6,147 nucleotides of DNA from JAXGPP01 sp964436865 (GTDB lineage Bacteria; Planctomycetota; Planctomycetia; Pirellulales; Thermoguttaceae): assembly GCA_964436865.1 (NCBI GenBank), contig CAYTFK010000388.1, positions 1 to 6,147 of the forward strand, read 5' to 3'. Shown one piece after another: positions 5,121 through 6,147 of this stretch. The stretch's first letter is position 1, and every line of letters starts with the position of its first letter. The notes beneath the pieces are model-generated. The model was not told the DNA's origin and did not search any database. It worked only from the letters and a program-made list of their open reading frames with translations. A program made the position numbers and the translations under genes.

Positions 5121-6147
5121 ATGGCCCTCCGGTTGGAAGTCATTCAGTTCTTTGATGAAGCGAACCAGTCGTTGGTGCAGCGGATCCCGCCGGCGGGATC
5201 GACCGACATCAAAGCGGGAGCCCAGCTCATCGTCCAGGAGGGGCAGGAGGCTGTCTTTTTCCGCGACGGGAAGGCGCTAGACCGTTTCGGTCCCGGCCGC
5301 CACACGCTGACGACGCTCAATCTGCCCTTGATCACCCGGCTGTTGACCATCCCCTGGGAGAAGTCTCCTTTCCAGGCGCAGGTCTACTTCGTTGGCCGCC
5401 AGACCTTCGTGGACCAGAAATGGGGTACCCGGCAACCGATCACTTTCCGCGATGCCGAGTTTGGGATGGTGCGGCTGCGGAGTTTCGGCAAATTTTCGTT
5501 CCGCGTGACCGATTCGATCGTGCTGCTGAATACTCTGGTTGGAACCCAGAACAAGTACACCACGGAGGAGGTGACCGCCTACCTGAAGGATATGGTGGTC
5601 GCACGGCTGACCGATCTCCTGGGCAGCGCCGGCTTCAGCCTGCTCGACCTGCCGCAGCACTACGACGAGATCGCCGCCGGCACACGGGCCAAGGTGGCGG
5701 CCGAGTTCGACAAGTACGGGCTGGAACTGGTCGACCTGTTCATCAGCGCCATCACTCCTCCGGAGGAGGTCCAGAAGGCAATCGACACGCGGAGTGCGAT
5801 GGGGGCGGTGGGCGACTTGAACGCCTTCATGCGGTATCAAACCGCCCAGAGCATGTCGAAGATGGCCGAGAGCGGCGGCGGTGGGGGAGCGATGGGAATG
5901 GGGATGGGAGCGGGCTTCGGCATGATGATGCCCGGCATGATCCAGCAGGCGATGAACCAGCAGGCCCCGCCGCCGCCTCCTCCTCAGCAGGCGGCTGGCC
6001 GCGCGGCGCCGCTTCCGGCCGCTGGGGGACTCGACTTCGGCGACTTGGCTCCCTCGGTCACCGATCCACGCGAGATGGTGCGGACGGTAGTGCAGTCCTC
6101 GGGCTACACGCTCCAAGAGGCTGCCGACCGGTGGCAGGTCACCGTGC
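5121..6147 (+). CDS. SPFH/band 7 domain protein, YdjI-like ('virion core protein' type), partial at 3' end
   Basis: The frame is open for 342 codons to the right edge, so the C-terminus is missing. Residues 1-25 (LEVIQFFDEANQSLVQRIP) and the next section (AQLIVQEGQEAVFFRDGKAL, 34-53; FGPGRHTLTT, 56-65) are the start typical of the YdjI-like SPFH group. The SPFH core continues through FRDAEFGMVRLRSFGKFSFRV (109-129) and an amphipathic region to about 220. It ends with ISAITPPEEVQKAIDTRSAMG (218-238). Residues 261-283 are a Gly/Met-rich linker and 284-300 are Gln/Pro-rich with six consecutive prolines. A new domain seems to begin near 325 (DPREMVRTVVQSSGY). There is no membrane segment, so the protein is probably a cytoplasmic or peripheral membrane scaffold. 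SPFH proteins form oligomers on membranes, and some YdjI-type members are linked to envelope stress. Neither role is shown here. It follows the helical protein gene and is probably co-transcribed with it. Confidence 0.9.
   Translation, partial: MALRLEVIQFFDEANQSLVQRIPPAGSTDIKAGAQLIVQEGQEAVFFRDGKALDRFGPGRHTLTTLNLPLITRLLTIPWEKSPFQAQVYFVGRQTFVDQKWGTRQPITFRDAEFGMVRLRSFGKFSFRVTDSIVLLNTLVGTQNKYTTEEVTAYLKDMVVARLTDLLGSAGFSLLDLPQHYDEIAAGTRAKVAAEFDKYGLELVDLFISAITPPEEVQKAIDTRSAMGAVGDLNAFMRYQTAQSMSKMAESGGGGGAMGMGMGAGFGMMMPGMIQQAMNQQAPPPPPPQQAAGRAAPLPAAGGLDFGDLAPSVTDPREMVRTVVQSSGYTLQEAADRWQVTV

Noticed and set aside
5277..6116. Minus-strand open frame (279 codons) inside the SPFH region
   Set aside because: Its His/Arg-rich product is the antisense shadow of the SPFH gene.

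Overview
The window is GC-rich and fits a Planctomycetota chromosome. That is inferred from family resemblance recalled without a search: a THUMP-like-domain methyltransferase, a DUF6690-like anchored protein, a diadenylate cyclase with a pyruvate-kinase-like front half, and an SPFH protein with a Gly/Met-rich linker. Start signals are mixed. Three genes have a recognisable Shine-Dalgarno and three have none, so several starts are judgement calls.

Layout from left to right: (1) the last 37 codons of a plus-strand gene (1-114). (2) A minus-strand class I SAM-dependent methyltransferase with a C-terminal THUMP-like domain (about 1416 down to 172). (3) A divergent plus-strand membrane-anchored protein, probably DUF6690 family (1556-2206). 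(4) A minus-strand diadenylate cyclase (DAC/DisA_N domain) of the archaeal DacZ type (3237 down to 2203), whose stop codon overlaps the stop of gene 3. (5) A 278-base gap with no gene. (6) A minus-strand HEAT-repeat lipoprotein (4211 down to 3516). (7) A 311-base divergent intergenic region with a good minus-strand promoter candidate. (8) A plus-strand all-helical protein of about 168 residues (4523-5029). (9) A plus-strand SPFH/band 7 protein (from 5121) that runs off the right edge.

The lipoprotein and cyclase lie on the same strand in that order, so co-transcription is possible but weakened by the gap. The helical protein and the SPFH protein form a tandem pair 91 bases apart, each with its own ribosome binding site, and probably act together. 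The cyclase would make c-di-AMP, a second messenger tied in other bacteria to envelope, osmotic and DNA-integrity control. The two most interesting points are its altered RHR motif (RHW) and the uncharacterised helical-SPFH pair. No RNA gene, mobile element, CRISPR array or clear intrinsic terminator was seen.
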